From Burkholderia ubonensis subsp. mesacidophila (lineage in GTDB: Bacteria; Pseudomonadota; Gammaproteobacteria; Burkholderiales; Burkholderiaceae), in assembly GCF_002097715.1 (NCBI RefSeq), contig NZ_CP020738.1, positions 744,001 to 808,000 on the forward strand: a stretch of DNA of 64,000 bases, written 5' to 3'. The notes beneath the pieces were generated by a model that was given only the letters and a program-made list of their open reading frames with translations, searched no databases and was not told the DNA's origin. Below, piece by piece: positions 1 to 8,813 of the stretch. The translations under genes were made by a program, and so were the position numbers. The number at the start of each line of letters is the position of its first letter. The stretch's first letter is position 1.

Positions 1-803
1 ACGCCGTTGCCGAGGGACTGGACGCCGTTGCCGAGGCTCGTGACCGCATTGCCGACGCTGGTGGCAGCCGGATTGTTCGACACGCCGCCCACTTGCGTAC
101 CGCCGTTCGCGACGGTCGTGCCGAGCGACGTGACGAGGGTGCCGGTCTGCTGGAAGATGCTGCCGAGCGGGGTGGCGCCGGAGGTGCCCGACGTGCCGGA
201 GGTGCCTGACGTGCCGGAGGTGCCTGACGTGCCGGAGGTGCCTGACGTGCCGGAGGTGCCTGACGTGCCGGAGGTGCCTGACGTACCGGAGGTGCCCGAC
301 GTGCCGGAGGTACCCGACGTGCCGGAGGTACCAGACGTACCGGAGGTGCCTGACGTACCGGAGGTGCCCGACGTGCCGGAGGTGCCCGACGTACCGGAGG
401 TGCCTGACGTGCCGGAGGTACCCGACGTGCCGGAGGTACCCGACGTGCCGGAGGTGCCTGACGTGCCGGAGGTGCCAGACGTACCGGAAGTGCCCGAAGT
501 CCCCGAAGTGCCCGAAGTGCCCGAAGTGCCCGAAGTGCCCGAAGTGCCCGAAGTGCCCGAAGTGCCCGAAGTCCCCGAACTACCCGAACTACCCGAACTA
601 CCCGAACTACCCGAACTACCCGAACTACCCGAACTACCCGAACTACCGGAAGTCCCTGACGACCCCGATGTGCCCGACGATCCCGACGAGCTCGGCTTGA
701 GCGCGGTAGACGTGGTCGGTCCGTCGACCGAACTGCAGCCTGACAGCGCGAGCAGCGACGAGATGGCGAGCGAGAGCGTCGTTCTTGTGAAGTATTTCTG
801 CAT
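1..803 (-). CDS. Ser-Gly-Thr repeat lipoprotein, C-terminus beyond window edge
   Basis: The minus strand opens with ATG at 803 (GAGG about 7 nt upstream) and stays open to base 1, so the C-terminus is outside the window. Residues 1-23 form a lipoprotein signal peptide with lipobox LSGC (Cys23). After a short Ser/Thr linker come about nine Gly-Ser-Ser triplets, about nine Gly-Thr-Ser triplets and then about 17 copies of an 18-bp unit encoding GTSGTS. The visible end is a Ser/Thr/Asn/Gly-rich stretch with repeated 'SVGNAV' and 'SLGNGV'-like motifs. It is probably outer-membrane anchored or surface exposed. Proteins of this look are often labelled collagen-like in Burkholderia, but the triplet is SGT/SGS and lacks the Gly-X-Pro pattern. 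Function is unknown. The tandem DNA repeat makes length variation between strains likely. Confidence 0.8.
   Translation of the reverse strand, partial: MQKYFTRTTLSLAISSLLALSGCSSVDGPTTSTALKPSSSGSSGTSGSSGTSGSSGSSGSSGSSGSSGSSGSSGSSGTSGTSGTSGTSGTSGTSGTSGTSGTSGTSGTSGTSGTSGTSGTSGTSGTSGTSGTSGTSGTSGTSGTSGTSGTSGTSGTSGTSGTSGTSGTSGTSGTSGTSGTSGTSGTSGTSGTSGTSGTSGTSGTSGTSGATPLGSIFQQTGTLVTSLGTTVANGGTQVGGVSNNPAATSVGNAVTSLGNGVQSLGNG
178..655. repeat. Tandem 9/18-bp minisatellite inside the SGT lipoprotein gene
   Basis: From about 178 to 480 an 18-bp unit (gtgccggaggtgcctgac and point variants) repeats about 17 times. From about 485 to 575 a 9-bp unit (cccgaagtg) repeats, and from about 577 to 648 another 9-bp unit (cccgaacta). 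Every unit is a multiple of three, so expansion or contraction keeps the minus-strand reading frame. The plus strand is also open through the array (Pro-Glu-Val-Pro-Asp-Val pattern), but that is a by-product of the repeat. Confidence 0.9.
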
Positions 804-1226
804 GTTGGCCTCAACGATTGGTGTTTGTCCCGGCCAGAACTGCAATTTCCGCGCCATCGCAGTTTGCGCGGCGGGTGGCGGATTTTTCTTGCGGGAAGTC
901 CGACGTTTGAGGCTTTTTGTCCTGAGTAATGGCGTTTTCGCGGAGCGGTGGCGCAATGGGCTGCGCGATGTTCCCGCAACGCGCCGTAACGCGCGTGGAA
1001 ACGTTACGTAGCGTCGGCGTCCGGCGGCGCATGCGCGTTGACAAGCTTACTGGCGCGGCGGCCCGCCCGACCGAGGCCCGCGTCTTTGACGAAATGCCCG
1101 CGCCTCGCGAACATGAGCGGATCGCGCCGCCCGGCGGGCAAACCCGCGCGAACCGGCAACCGGCGGCGCAACCGAAGCAATCCGAAATGAAATCCAAAAC
1201 GGAATCCGAACGAACAGGACAGAGAG
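804..1226. other. Intergenic region between divergent genes
   Basis: This 420-bp stretch separates the minus-strand SGT lipoprotein from the plus-strand decarboxylase-like gene, so it must carry both promoters. A TTGACA hexamer lies at 1038-1043, but I see no well-spaced -10 partner. I see no convincing gene, terminator or repeat in it. Confidence 0.4.
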
Positions 1227-1625
1227 ATGAGCGAACAGGACAGGGAACAGGGCAAGGCGCGTCGCACCGACGTGATGGGCGAGGCCTTCGTCGAGCGGGC
1301 GATGCGCGATCTCGACGGATTTTCGCGGCCGCTGCAGGACTGGCTGAACGAGCACGCGTGGGGCAGCACGTGGCAGCGCGGCGGCATCGATCTGAAGACG
1401 CGCAGCCTGTGCACGTGCGCGATGCTGGCCGCGCTGGGCCGCAGCACCGAGCTGAAGGGCCACGTGCGCGGCGCGCTCAACAACGGCGCAAGCCTCGTCG
1501 AGATTCGCGAGGTGCTGCTGCACAGCGCGCTGTACGCGGGCGCGCCGGCGGCGGTCGAAGCATTCCGCAGCGCGCGCGAGGTGATCGCGGAACTCGGCCT
1601 GACGCTGCCCGGCAACGAGGACTGA
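1227..1625 (+). CDS. Carboxymuconolactone decarboxylase family protein
   Basis: This 132-residue single-domain protein matches the CMD/AhpD-like fold. It is an all-helical domain with the conserved stretch ELKGHVRGALNNGAS (about residues 75-89), followed by EIREVLLH and Y-x-G-x-PA. The spacing is that of the gamma-carboxymuconolactone decarboxylase (PcaC-like) family, which decarboxylates 4-carboxymuconolactone in the protocatechuate branch of the beta-ketoadipate pathway. However, no other pca gene is nearby and many family members are uncharacterised, so the substrate is open. The start at 1227 follows an AGAGAG stretch. It stands alone, convergent with the hydrolase operon downstream. Confidence 0.8.
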   Translation: MSEQDREQGKARRTDVMGEAFVERAMRDLDGFSRPLQDWLNEHAWGSTWQRGGIDLKTRSLCTCAMLAALGRSTELKGHVRGALNNGASLVEIREVLLHSALYAGAPAAVEAFRSAREVIAELGLTLPGNED

Positions 1626-1664
1626 ACGCGTCGCCGCGCGCCGACGCGCGGCGACGTCAGGACG

Positions 1665-2651
1665 TCAGCGCCCGGCCTGCGCGACCGGCGCGTGCGCTTC
1701 GACCGGCGCCGCGGCCACTTCGGCCAGCCACTCGGCCGTCGCGTCCGGAATCGTGACCGGCAGCATGTGGCCGCCGTCGACCACCCGCAGCCGCACGCGC
1801 GGCGACTTCTGCGCGAGCGCCTCGCCGTGACTGCGCCAGTTCAGGATGCGGTCGTCGCGGCCGTACAGCACGTCGACCGGCAGCGCGAGCTCCGCATAGC
1901 GGCGCTCCATCGCGGGCAGGTCGTCGGGCACCGCGATCAGGTCCGACGACGTCGCATAGAAACTGCGCGGCCGCAGCCCGAGCAGCCCGCCGCCCTTGAC
2001 CGGGAAATCCTTCGGCACCGCTTCCGGCGCGAACACCGCGACGACCGCCTTGCGGCCGGTCAGGATCGTCAGTGGAATCGCGAAGGTCCACGACACGAAG
2101 CGGCGCACGCGCTTCGATGGAATCAGCAGCGGGCGGAACGGCCCCGGCGGCTCGGACTCCGGATGCGTGAGCGGCGCGATCAGCGCGAGGCGGCTCACGT
2201 GCTCCGGATGGTTGAGGCCGACCGCGAGCGAAATCGCGCCGCCGAGCGAATGCCCGACGAGCCCCGGCTTGTCGAGCTGCAGCGCGTCGATGAACGCGGC
2301 GACCATGCGCGCCTGCGCGAAGATGTTCGCCTGCGAGCGTGCGCCGCGCAGCGAATGCCCGGCGCCCGGCCGGTCGATCAGGATCACGCGATGGCGTTCC
2401 GCGAGCCGCTGCAGCGGCAGGTACGCGAAATTGCGCAGTTGCCCCGCAAGCCCGTGGACGAACACGATCGGCGGGCCGTTGCCGTACTCGACGTAATGGA
2501 TGCGATCGCCGCCGATGTCGACGAACCGGCCTTCGGGCCGGAACGCGCGCGTCACGCGGTGCGCGACATACCACGTGAACGCCGCGAGCGCCGCGCACAC
2601 GGCCACGACGGCGATCAGCGCCTGCTGGATCAGATGGATCGTATGGCTCAT
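1665..2651 (-). CDS. Membrane-anchored alpha/beta hydrolase
   Basis: This is a 328-residue alpha/beta-hydrolase-fold serine hydrolase. Residues 7-29 are a hydrophobic segment, probably a membrane anchor. An HGLAG oxyanion motif lies near 66, the nucleophile elbow is GHSLGG with Ser135, an Asp sits in YGRDD (about 270), and the His is in GGHML near the C-terminus. I chose ATG 2651 because GAGG lies 6 nt upstream; a TTG at 2672 in the same frame would overlap the preceding gene. It is the last gene of a three-gene operon behind an SDR and a Baeyer-Villiger monooxygenase, so it probably hydrolyses the ester or lactone made by the monooxygenase. That role is inferred from context; the fold assignment is secure. 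Confidence 0.85.
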   Translation of the reverse strand: MSHTIHLIQQALIAVVAVCAALAAFTWYVAHRVTRAFRPEGRFVDIGGDRIHYVEYGNGPPIVFVHGLAGQLRNFAYLPLQRLAERHRVILIDRPGAGHSLRGARSQANIFAQARMVAAFIDALQLDKPGLVGHSLGGAISLAVGLNHPEHVSRLALIAPLTHPESEPPGPFRPLLIPSKRVRRFVSWTFAIPLTILTGRKAVVAVFAPEAVPKDFPVKGGGLLGLRPRSFYATSSDLIAVPDDLPAMERRYAELALPVDVLYGRDDRILNWRSHGEALAQKSPRVRLRVVDGGHMLPVTIPDATAEWLAEVAAAPVEAHAPVAQAGR

Positions 2652-2661
2652 GTCGGCCTCG

Positions 2662-4254
2662 TCAGGTTTCAAGCGCGGTTTGCGGGACGGATGCGGCGGC
2701 CGCGTCGGGCTTCGCGCGGCGTTCGAACTGCATCGCCGAATCGGCGAGCGTGCTGAACTTCAGCGACGCGAGATCGAGCACGTAGTTCTGGTGGAATTTC
2801 CAAGGCTTCTTCTCCCCCTGTTTCGGCAGGATGCCGGCCGCGCGCTGGATGTAGCCGGAGCTGAGGTTCACCGCCGGCACGTTGCCGAGGTCGCCCGGCG
2901 CGAGGCGCGGCACGCACGTGTCGTAGCCGTTCGCGCGCATGTGGTTGAGCAGGCGGCAGACGTAGCGCGCGATCAGCTCGGCCTTCAGCGTCCACGACGC
3001 ATTCGTGTAGCCGAACGACGACGCGAGGTTCGGCACATCGCTGTACATCATCCCCTTGTACGACACCGTCTGCGGCAGGTCAACCGCGCGGCCGTCGACC
3101 GTGACCTGCGCGCCGCCGAGCATCTTCACCTTCAGCCCGGTCGCGGTGACGATCACGTCCGCGTCGAGCCGCTGGCCGCTCTTCAGCATGACGCCGGTCC
3201 GCGTGAAGCGCTCGATCTCGTCGGTGACGATCGACGCGCGGCCCGCGCGGATCGCCTTGAACAGGTCGCCGTTCGGCACGAGGCACACGCGCTGGTCCCA
3301 CGGCTTGTAGCGCGGCGTCAGGTGCTTCGCGACGTCGAAGCCGGGGCCGACCTGCTTGCCGGCCGCGCGGATGATGAATTTCTTCGTCTGGTCAGGCTTG
3401 CGGCGCGCGAGATTGTAGAGATACATCGTCAGCAGCACGTTCTTGATGCGCACGAGCCGGTGCGCGAGCCGCGCCGGCAGCACGCGGCGCAGCGCGTTGG
3501 CGATCCTGTCGCGCGCGGGCAGCGACACGATGTAGGTCGGTGAGCGCTGCAGCATCGTCACGTGCCGGGCAACGGCTGCCATCGACGGCACGAGCGTCAC
3601 CGCGGTCGCGCCGCTGCCGATCACGATCACGCGGCGGTCCGCGTACGACAGGTTCTTCGGCCAGTGCTGCGGATGCACGAGATCGCCGCCGAACGTGTCC
3701 TTGCCGGGCCAGTCGGGCAGGTAGCCCGCGTCGTAGTCGTAGTAGCCGCTGCACATGTACAGGAAGCGGCAGGTCAGCACGAGCGTCTCGGCTTCGTCGT
3801 CACCGCCGCCGCGTTCGACGCGCACCGTCCAGCGCGCGTGGTTCGAATCCCAGTCCGCGCCGACGACCTTGTGGCCGTAGCGGATCGTCTTGTCGATCCC
3901 GTGGGTGCGCGCGGTGTCGCGGATGTAGTCGAGGATCGTCTGGCCATCCGAGATCGCGTTGTCGCTGTGCCACGGCCGAAAGCTGTAGCCGAGCGTGAAC
4001 ATGTCGGAATCCGAACGGACGCCCGGATAGCGAAACAGGTCCCAGGTGCCGCCGATCGCGTCGCGCGCCTCGAGGATCGCGACGCGCGCGAACGGGCAGC
4101 GCCGCTGCAGGTGATAGGCCGCGCCGATGCCGGACAGGCCGGCGCCGACGATCAGCACGTCGAGATCGGCGCCGTCGCGGTGCGTGCCGCCGGCGGGCGC
4201 GCGGCGGTCGAAGGCGGGCGGCGCGGCGCGGCGGTCGGTCGTCGTCGAAGTCAT
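2662..4254 (-). CDS. Baeyer-Villiger flavin monooxygenase
   Basis: This is a 530-residue class B flavoprotein monooxygenase. An FAD Rossmann motif GxGxxG lies at 37-42, the Baeyer-Villiger fingerprint FxGxxxHxxxWP at 188-199 (F188, G190, H194, W198), and an NADPH Rossmann motif GSGATA near 213. Such enzymes use NADPH and O2 to insert oxygen next to a ketone, giving an ester or lactone. The start is the ATG at 4254, whose last bases overlap the stop of the upstream SDR (ATGA), which indicates translational coupling. The hydrolase gene follows 10 nt later. The same frame stays open upstream into the SDR gene, but that part is an antiregister shadow. The natural substrate (cyclic ketone, methyl ketone or terpenoid) cannot be told from sequence. 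Confidence 0.9.
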   Translation of the reverse strand: MTSTTTDRRAAPPAFDRRAPAGGTHRDGADLDVLIVGAGLSGIGAAYHLQRRCPFARVAILEARDAIGGTWDLFRYPGVRSDSDMFTLGYSFRPWHSDNAISDGQTILDYIRDTARTHGIDKTIRYGHKVVGADWDSNHARWTVRVERGGGDDEAETLVLTCRFLYMCSGYYDYDAGYLPDWPGKDTFGGDLVHPQHWPKNLSYADRRVIVIGSGATAVTLVPSMAAVARHVTMLQRSPTYIVSLPARDRIANALRRVLPARLAHRLVRIKNVLLTMYLYNLARRKPDQTKKFIIRAAGKQVGPGFDVAKHLTPRYKPWDQRVCLVPNGDLFKAIRAGRASIVTDEIERFTRTGVMLKSGQRLDADVIVTATGLKVKMLGGAQVTVDGRAVDLPQTVSYKGMMYSDVPNLASSFGYTNASWTLKAELIARYVCRLLNHMRANGYDTCVPRLAPGDLGNVPAVNLSSGYIQRAAGILPKQGEKKPWKFHQNYVLDLASLKFSTLADSAMQFERRAKPDAAAASVPQTALET

Positions 4255-5153
4255 GCGGGGTCCTTGGTCGGCGTGGTCGGGAGCGCGGCGCCCGGATGCG
4301 CGCGCTGGAGGTTGCGTGCGCGGGCACGGCGCACGTGGCGGATCATCAGCATCTGGTAGGCCGCGCCGAGGAGGCGCGCGATCCTGTCGAGGCGGCGCGC
4401 GTCGGCGCCGACGAGCACGCGGCGCGCATTGCGCTCGACGCCGGCGAGGATCTGCCGCGCGGCGTCGTCGGCCGTCGTCGCATTGATCAGGCGGTTCGCC
4501 TGGCGGCGGTGGGTCGCGTCGTCCTGGCCGGTCAGCGCATGAATGCTCGCGTCGACGCGCGACGCATCGACGATGCCGGTCGCGACGCCACCCGGGTGCA
4601 CGCAGGTCGCGCTGACGGGCGCGCCGTCGAGTTCCAGTTCCATCCGCAGCGCCTCGGTGAAGCCGCGCACCGCGAACTTGGTCGCGTTGTACGCGCTTTG
4701 GGTCGGCATCGCGATCAGGCCGAACAGGCTCGACGTGTTGACGACGTGGCCGTCGCCGGATGCGCGCAGATGGGGCAGGAACGCCTGCGTGCCATGCACG
4801 ACGCCCCAGAAGTTGATCCCGACGATCCATTCGAGGTCGTCGATGCATGCGGTTTCCGCGCTGGCCGCGAGCGACACGCCCGCGTTGTTGAAGATCAGGT
4901 TGACCTTGCCGTGCGACTGGCGCACGAAGTCGGCCCATGCGAACACCGCGCCGCGGTCGGCGACGTCGAGCCGTTGCGTCGTCACGCGCACGCCGTGCCG
5001 CGCGCAGGCGGCCGCGGTGCCCGCGAGCCCGACGTCGTTGACGTCGCTCAACGCGACCTCGCAGCCGCGTCGCGCAAGCTCGACCGCGAGACTGCGGCCC
5101 ATGCCCGAACCGGCGCCGGTGATCGCGGCGACCTTCCCGGAAAACCCCTTCAT
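4251..5153 (-). CDS. Short-chain dehydrogenase/reductase
   Basis: This is a 300-residue classical SDR. The cofactor motif TGAGSGMG lies at 12-19, NNAG at 89-92, the catalytic Ser at about 141, and YNATK gives Tyr155 and Lys159. It probably interconverts an alcohol and a ketone with NAD(P)H, supplying the ketone for the Baeyer-Villiger monooxygenase encoded immediately downstream. The start at 5153 has a strong GGAGG 7-8 nt upstream; the frame is open further upstream but without a better start. It is the first gene of the operon and diverges from a TetR gene. Confidence 0.88.
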   Translation of the reverse strand: MKGFSGKVAAITGAGSGMGRSLAVELARRGCEVALSDVNDVGLAGTAAACARHGVRVTTQRLDVADRGAVFAWADFVRQSHGKVNLIFNNAGVSLAASAETACIDDLEWIVGINFWGVVHGTQAFLPHLRASGDGHVVNTSSLFGLIAMPTQSAYNATKFAVRGFTEALRMELELDGAPVSATCVHPGGVATGIVDASRVDASIHALTGQDDATHRRQANRLINATTADDAARQILAGVERNARRVLVGADARRLDRIARLLGAAYQMLMIRHVRRARARNLQRAHPGAALPTTPTKDPA

Positions 5154-5202
5154 CCGTCGTTCCTCCGATGTCCGCTTGCACTGCGCCGGCGGTGTGCTTA
5201 TT

Positions 5203-5222
5203 GTGGTGTTGTGTGTCACCAC
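5203..5222. promoter_or_regulatory. Inverted repeat, candidate TetR operator
   Basis: GTGGTG-N8-CACCAC forms a perfect 6-bp inverted repeat in the 89-bp gap between the divergent SDR operon and the TetR gene. Its size and place fit an operator that would control both directions. Binding is inferred. Confidence 0.5.
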
Positions 5223-5242
5223 TTTAGTTTTCGGGTGTCCTG

Positions 5243-5899
5243 ATGTCAAATAGCGGAATGGAGAAAGCACTCGAAACGCAGAAACGGGGCCGCGCGTACG
5301 GTGGCGTGGCGCCCGAGGTGCGCGCGGCGGAGCGGCGCGACGCATTGATCCGCGCGGCGACGCGCGTGTTCGGCACGGTCGGTTTCAGGAAGGCGACCGT
5401 GCGGTCGATCTGCCAGGAAGCGAAGCTGAACGACCGCTATTTCTATGCGGCGTTCGACAGCACCGAGGATTTGCTGCGCCGCACCTACCTGCATCACGCG
5501 GAGCAGTTGCGCGACGCGGTTGCGCAAGCGGTCGCCGCGCGCGGCGGCGATCTGGACGCACGTGTCGACGCGGGGCTCGCGGCGTTCTTCGGGTTCCTGC
5601 GCGACCCGTGCGCGGCGCGCGTGCTGCTGCTCGAGGTGATGGGCGTGAGCCTGGATACCGACGCGACGTATCAGCGCGTGCTCGTCGAGTTCGGCAAGCT
5701 GATCATGGCGATCGGCGGGCCGGGCGAGGCGGTCACGGCGGCGGAGCGCACCGAGCAGCGGCTGATCGGGCTTGCGCTCGTCGGTGCGATGACGAACGTC
5801 GGCGCGGCGTGGCTGCTGACCCAGTACCGCGATCCGGAAGCGCAGATGATCGCGAGCTGCAGGAAGGTGCTGCTCGGGACGTTGCGGGCGGCGGGGTAG
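5243..5899 (+). CDS. TetR/AcrR family transcriptional regulator
   Basis: This is a 218-residue regulator. The N-terminal helix-turn-helix (about residues 30-75) contains the typical stretch TVGFRKATVRSICQEAKL followed by YFYAAF, then a ligand-binding helical domain. It is divergent from the SDR/monooxygenase/hydrolase operon and probably represses it until substrate or product binds. The start at 5243 is the first ATG; a second ATG at 5258 is possible, and neither has a strong ribosome-binding site. Confidence 0.85.
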   Translation: MSNSGMEKALETQKRGRAYGGVAPEVRAAERRDALIRAATRVFGTVGFRKATVRSICQEAKLNDRYFYAAFDSTEDLLRRTYLHHAEQLRDAVAQAVAARGGDLDARVDAGLAAFFGFLRDPCAARVLLLEVMGVSLDTDATYQRVLVEFGKLIMAIGGPGEAVTAAERTEQRLIGLALVGAMTNVGAAWLLTQYRDPEAQMIASCRKVLLGTLRAAG

Positions 5900-5952
5900 C
5901 GGGTGGTGACGCTGCCGCGTCGCGATGGAATGCCGCACACATGCGGCACGAT

Positions 5953-6909
5953 TCACACGGCAGCACGCTTCGACCTTGTCGCACGCGCCCGTGTTGCCCG
6001 CGCCGGCGCCTCGCCGATCCTCTCCCGCATTGCGTCGATGAACGCCCGCACCTTCGGCGACGGCAGCCGCGTCGACGGAAAGATCGCGTGAATCCCGGCC
6101 GGCGGCGAGCGCCACCCGGGCAGCAGGCGCACGAGCCGGCCCGCGGCGACGTCGTCGGCGATCGAGAAGTCGGTCAGCAGCCCGAAGCCGCCGCCCGCGA
6201 GCGCGATCGCACGGCACGCGGTCGCGGTGTTCGACACGACGTGCGCGGTGCAGCGCACCGACGCCTTGCCGCCTCGCCCATTCTCGAGCTCGAACGTCTG
6301 CGGGCGCGGCAGCGTCGACAGCATCACGAACGGCAGCGCCGCGAGCGCCGCCGGATCGCGCGGCAAGCCCCAGCGCGCGACGAACGCCGGGCTCGCGACC
6401 GGCCATTTCTCGTATTCGCCGAGTTGCACCGCGCGATAGTTCGAATCCGCGAGACGGCCGATGCGGACCGCGACGTCGATGTTGTCGGCGACGAGGTCGA
6501 CGAGGCGGTCGTTCGCGATCAGCTCGACGTCGAGCGCCGGATGCGCATCGCGCAGCGCGACGATCGCGGGCGCGACGACCTGCGCGCCATAGTCGATCGG
6601 CGCGCTCACGCGCAGCGTGCCGCGCAGCGGCCCCGTCTCCGACGACACCGCGTCGAGCGCGCTTTCGGTCGCGCGCATGATGTCGCGGCACGCGTCGTAG
6701 AACGCGCGCCCCGCGTCGGTCACGGCGAGCCGCCGCGTGGTGCGCACCAGCAGGTTCGCGCCCACTTCTGATTCGAGCCGCTGCATGTGCGTGCTGACCA
6801 CCGTTTTCGCGAGCCCGAGCCGCTCGGCCGCCGCCGTCAGCGAACCCGCCTCGACCACCGCCACGAAAATCGCGAGCCGGTTCAGGTTTACGTCGCGCAG
6901 GTCCGCCAT
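5953..6909 (-). CDS. LysR family transcriptional regulator
   Basis: This is a 318-residue LTTR. The N-terminal winged helix-turn-helix contains the stretch VEAGSLTAAAERLGLAKTVVSTHM, followed by the substrate-binding domain. It belongs to the CrgA/AaeR-like branch that often controls divergent detoxification genes. I take the ATG at 6909 rather than an in-frame TTG at 6927. It is divergent from the glutathione transferase gene and is its likely regulator. Confidence 0.88.
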   Translation of the reverse strand: MADLRDVNLNRLAIFVAVVEAGSLTAAAERLGLAKTVVSTHMQRLESEVGANLLVRTTRRLAVTDAGRAFYDACRDIMRATESALDAVSSETGPLRGTLRVSAPIDYGAQVVAPAIVALRDAHPALDVELIANDRLVDLVADNIDVAVRIGRLADSNYRAVQLGEYEKWPVASPAFVARWGLPRDPAALAALPFVMLSTLPRPQTFELENGRGGKASVRCTAHVVSNTATACRAIALAGGGFGLLTDFSIADDVAAGRLVRLLPGWRSPPAGIHAIFPSTRLPSPKVRAFIDAMRERIGEAPARATRARATRSKRAAV

Positions 6910-6926
6910 CGCCGATTGTCCTGTCA

Positions 6927-6958
6927 AAGAGGATGATGTTTCCGCGATTATCCCTCTT
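6927..6958. promoter_or_regulatory. Dyad between LysR and GST genes
   Basis: AAGAGG (6927-6932) and CCTCTT (6953-6958) form an inverted repeat in the divergent intergenic region, just upstream of the LysR start. The position is typical of an LTTR recognition or activation site. This is inferred. Confidence 0.35.
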
Positions 6959-7035
6959 CTGGCGACAGAGGGCGCGCGCTACGCTGGGGCCGTTCGTTGC
7001 CGGTTCGCGGCGACGCCCTTTGCCGGAGTGTTCCC

Positions 7036-7680
7036 ATGCCTGTTGCCGAGAAGCCGTCCGTTCCGATCCGCGTCTACTCGTTTCCGCTGTCCGGTCACGC
7101 GCACCGCGTGCGCCTGTTCCTGTCGCTGCTCGGCGTGCCGTTCGAGATCGTCGACGTGGATCTCGCCGCGGGCGAGCAGCGCGGGCCGGCCTTCCTCGCG
7201 CTGAACCCGTTCGGGCAGGTGCCCGTGATCGACGACGGCGGCGTCGTGCTGTCCGACTCGAACGCGATCCTCGTCTATCTCGCGAAGCGCTACGGCGACG
7301 CGCACTGGCTGCCCGACGATCCGGCCGGCGCGGCGGCCGTGCAGCGCTGGCTGTCGCTCGCGGCGGGGCCGATCGCAGCGGGCCCGGCCGCGGCGCGGCT
7401 CGTCACCGTGTTCGGCGCGCCGCTCGATCACGCGCTGGCGAAGCGCATCGCCGTCAGGCTGTTCGACGTGATCGACGCGGAGTTCGCGAAGCGGCCGTTC
7501 GCGGCCGGCGCGCAGCCGACCATCGCCGACATCGCGGCCTACACGTACGTCGCGCACGCGCCGGAAGGCGGCGTGTCGCTCAATCCGTATCCGCATCTGC
7601 GCGCATGGCTCGCGCGCGTCGAGGCGTTGCCCGGTTTCGTCGGCATGCCGCCGACCCGCGCGGGCCTGCTCGCCGCATAG
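7036..7680 (+). CDS. Glutathione S-transferase
   Basis: This is a 214-residue cytosolic GST. The N-terminal thioredoxin-like domain has a candidate catalytic Ser in [12 protein letters not shown], the cis-Pro stretch NPFGQVPVI and the glutathione-binding [10 protein letters not shown] (about residue 75), followed by an all-helical C-terminal domain. It conjugates glutathione to electrophiles or acts as a peroxidase. The start at 7036 follows GGAG with 8-nt spacing; an in-frame TTG 39 nt upstream is less likely. The PNPOx-family gene follows after 30 nt and is probably co-transcribed. Confidence 0.9.
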   Translation: MPVAEKPSVPIRVYSFPLSGHAHRVRLFLSLLGVPFEIVDVDLAAGEQRGPAFLALNPFGQVPVIDDGGVVLSDSNAILVYLAKRYGDAHWLPDDPAGAAAVQRWLSLAAGPIAAGPAAARLVTVFGAPLDHALAKRIAVRLFDVIDAEFAKRPFAAGAQPTIADIAAYTYVAHAPEGGVSLNPYPHLRAWLARVEALPGFVGMPPTRAGLLAA

Positions 7681-7710
7681 CGCGCCGGGCCGCTTCCTTC
7701 AGGAGAGCAA

Positions 7711-8691
7711 ATGATGACTGCGCCGACCGTCGCCTTGCCGGGCTGGGAACTGGATGTGTCGCCGTTTCATGCGGGCGAACTCGCCGTGCAGCAGCGCGCG
7801 GGCGTGGCCGACGCCGCGAGCGCCGTCGGGCTGCGCGGCATCCGGCGTTTCATGCCCGATCAGCATCGGGCGTTCTTCGCGCAGTTGCCGTTCTTCGTGC
7901 TCGGCGGCGTCGATTCGGCGGGCCAGCCGTGGGCGACGCTGCGCGTCGGCGCGCCGGGCTTCGCGACGTCGCCCGACGCGCACACGCTGCGGATCGCGGG
8001 CGACGCCCTGCCGGGCGATCCGTTGGCCGATGCGTGGCGGCCGGGCGCGCAGCTCGGCGGGCTCGGCATCCAGTTCGACACGCGGCGGCGCAATCGCGTC
8101 AACGGCGTCGTGCAGGCCATCGACGGCGATCACGTGCTGACGGTCGCGGTGGAGCAGAGCTTCGGCAACTGCGCGAAATACATCCAGAGCCGCACGCCGG
8201 CGTTCGACCCGCGCGGCGATGCGCCGTCGCCGCGGCTCGAACGTTCGGACCGGCTGAGCGACGCCGATCGCGCGCTGCTGGCGCAGGCGGATACGTTCTT
8301 CGTCGCGAGCGCGAACCTGTCGGCGGAAGCGGGCGCGGCGCGCGGCGTGGACGTATCGCATCGCGGCGGGATGCCGGGCTTCGTGCGCGTCGACGACGCC
8401 GCCACGCTGACCACGCCCGATTTCAGCGGCAACCGGCTGTTCAATACGCTCGGCAACCTGCTGCTCGAACCGCGCGCGGGCTTGCTGTTCGTCGATTTCG
8501 AGCGCGGCGACCTGGTGCATGTCGCCGCGCGCGCGGAGATCGTCTGGGACGGGCCGCTCGTCGCGTCGTTCGAAGGCGCGCAGCGAGTCGTGCGGTATCG
8601 CGTGCAGGAGGTGCGGCGCAGCGCCGCAGTGATGCCGTTTCGCTGGTCGCCGGTCGAACGGGCGCCGCAGTTCGCGGCTCGCACCGCGTGA
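7711..8691 (+). CDS. Pyridoxamine 5'-phosphate oxidase-like flavoprotein
   Basis: This 326-residue protein belongs to the PNPOx-like FMN-binding split-barrel superfamily. Segments such as FFVLGGVDSAGQPWATLRVG (about residues 55-75) and FSGNRLFNTLGNLLLEP (about 240) are characteristic. It is longer than PdxH (about 215 residues) and resembles the two-domain proteins often encoded beside glutathione transferases. The start has a strong AGGAGA ribosome-binding site. The true reaction is unknown; pairing with GST suggests detoxification or redox work. Confidence 0.8.
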   Translation: MMTAPTVALPGWELDVSPFHAGELAVQQRAGVADAASAVGLRGIRRFMPDQHRAFFAQLPFFVLGGVDSAGQPWATLRVGAPGFATSPDAHTLRIAGDALPGDPLADAWRPGAQLGGLGIQFDTRRRNRVNGVVQAIDGDHVLTVAVEQSFGNCAKYIQSRTPAFDPRGDAPSPRLERSDRLSDADRALLAQADTFFVASANLSAEAGAARGVDVSHRGGMPGFVRVDDAATLTTPDFSGNRLFNTLGNLLLEPRAGLLFVDFERGDLVHVAARAEIVWDGPLVASFEGAQRVVRYRVQEVRRSAAVMPFRWSPVERAPQFAARTA

Positions 8692-8813
8692 CGGACCGGC
8701 GGGCCGCGCGCCATGTGCTGCCCGAAAAGCGTTCGCAACTGCTTCTGTTTTCATTGGGGGATCGGATCGACCATAACGGCAACCGATACGATGAAAGTGA
8801 AAGGAGCAAAGCC

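Noticed and set aside
178..655. CRISPR-like regular repeats
   Set aside because: Units are 9 or 18 bp with no unique spacers and encode a protein repeat.
7..1011. 334-residue plus-strand frame with Pro-Glu-Val repeats
   Set aside because: It is the antisense of the SGT repeat lipoprotein. The minus strand has a proper signal peptide and lipobox, and the plus frame has no start signal or family.
4255..5181. N-terminal extension of the monooxygenase frame
   Set aside because: The extra 309 codons run antiregister through the SDR gene, and the true start at 4254 is coupled to the SDR stop.
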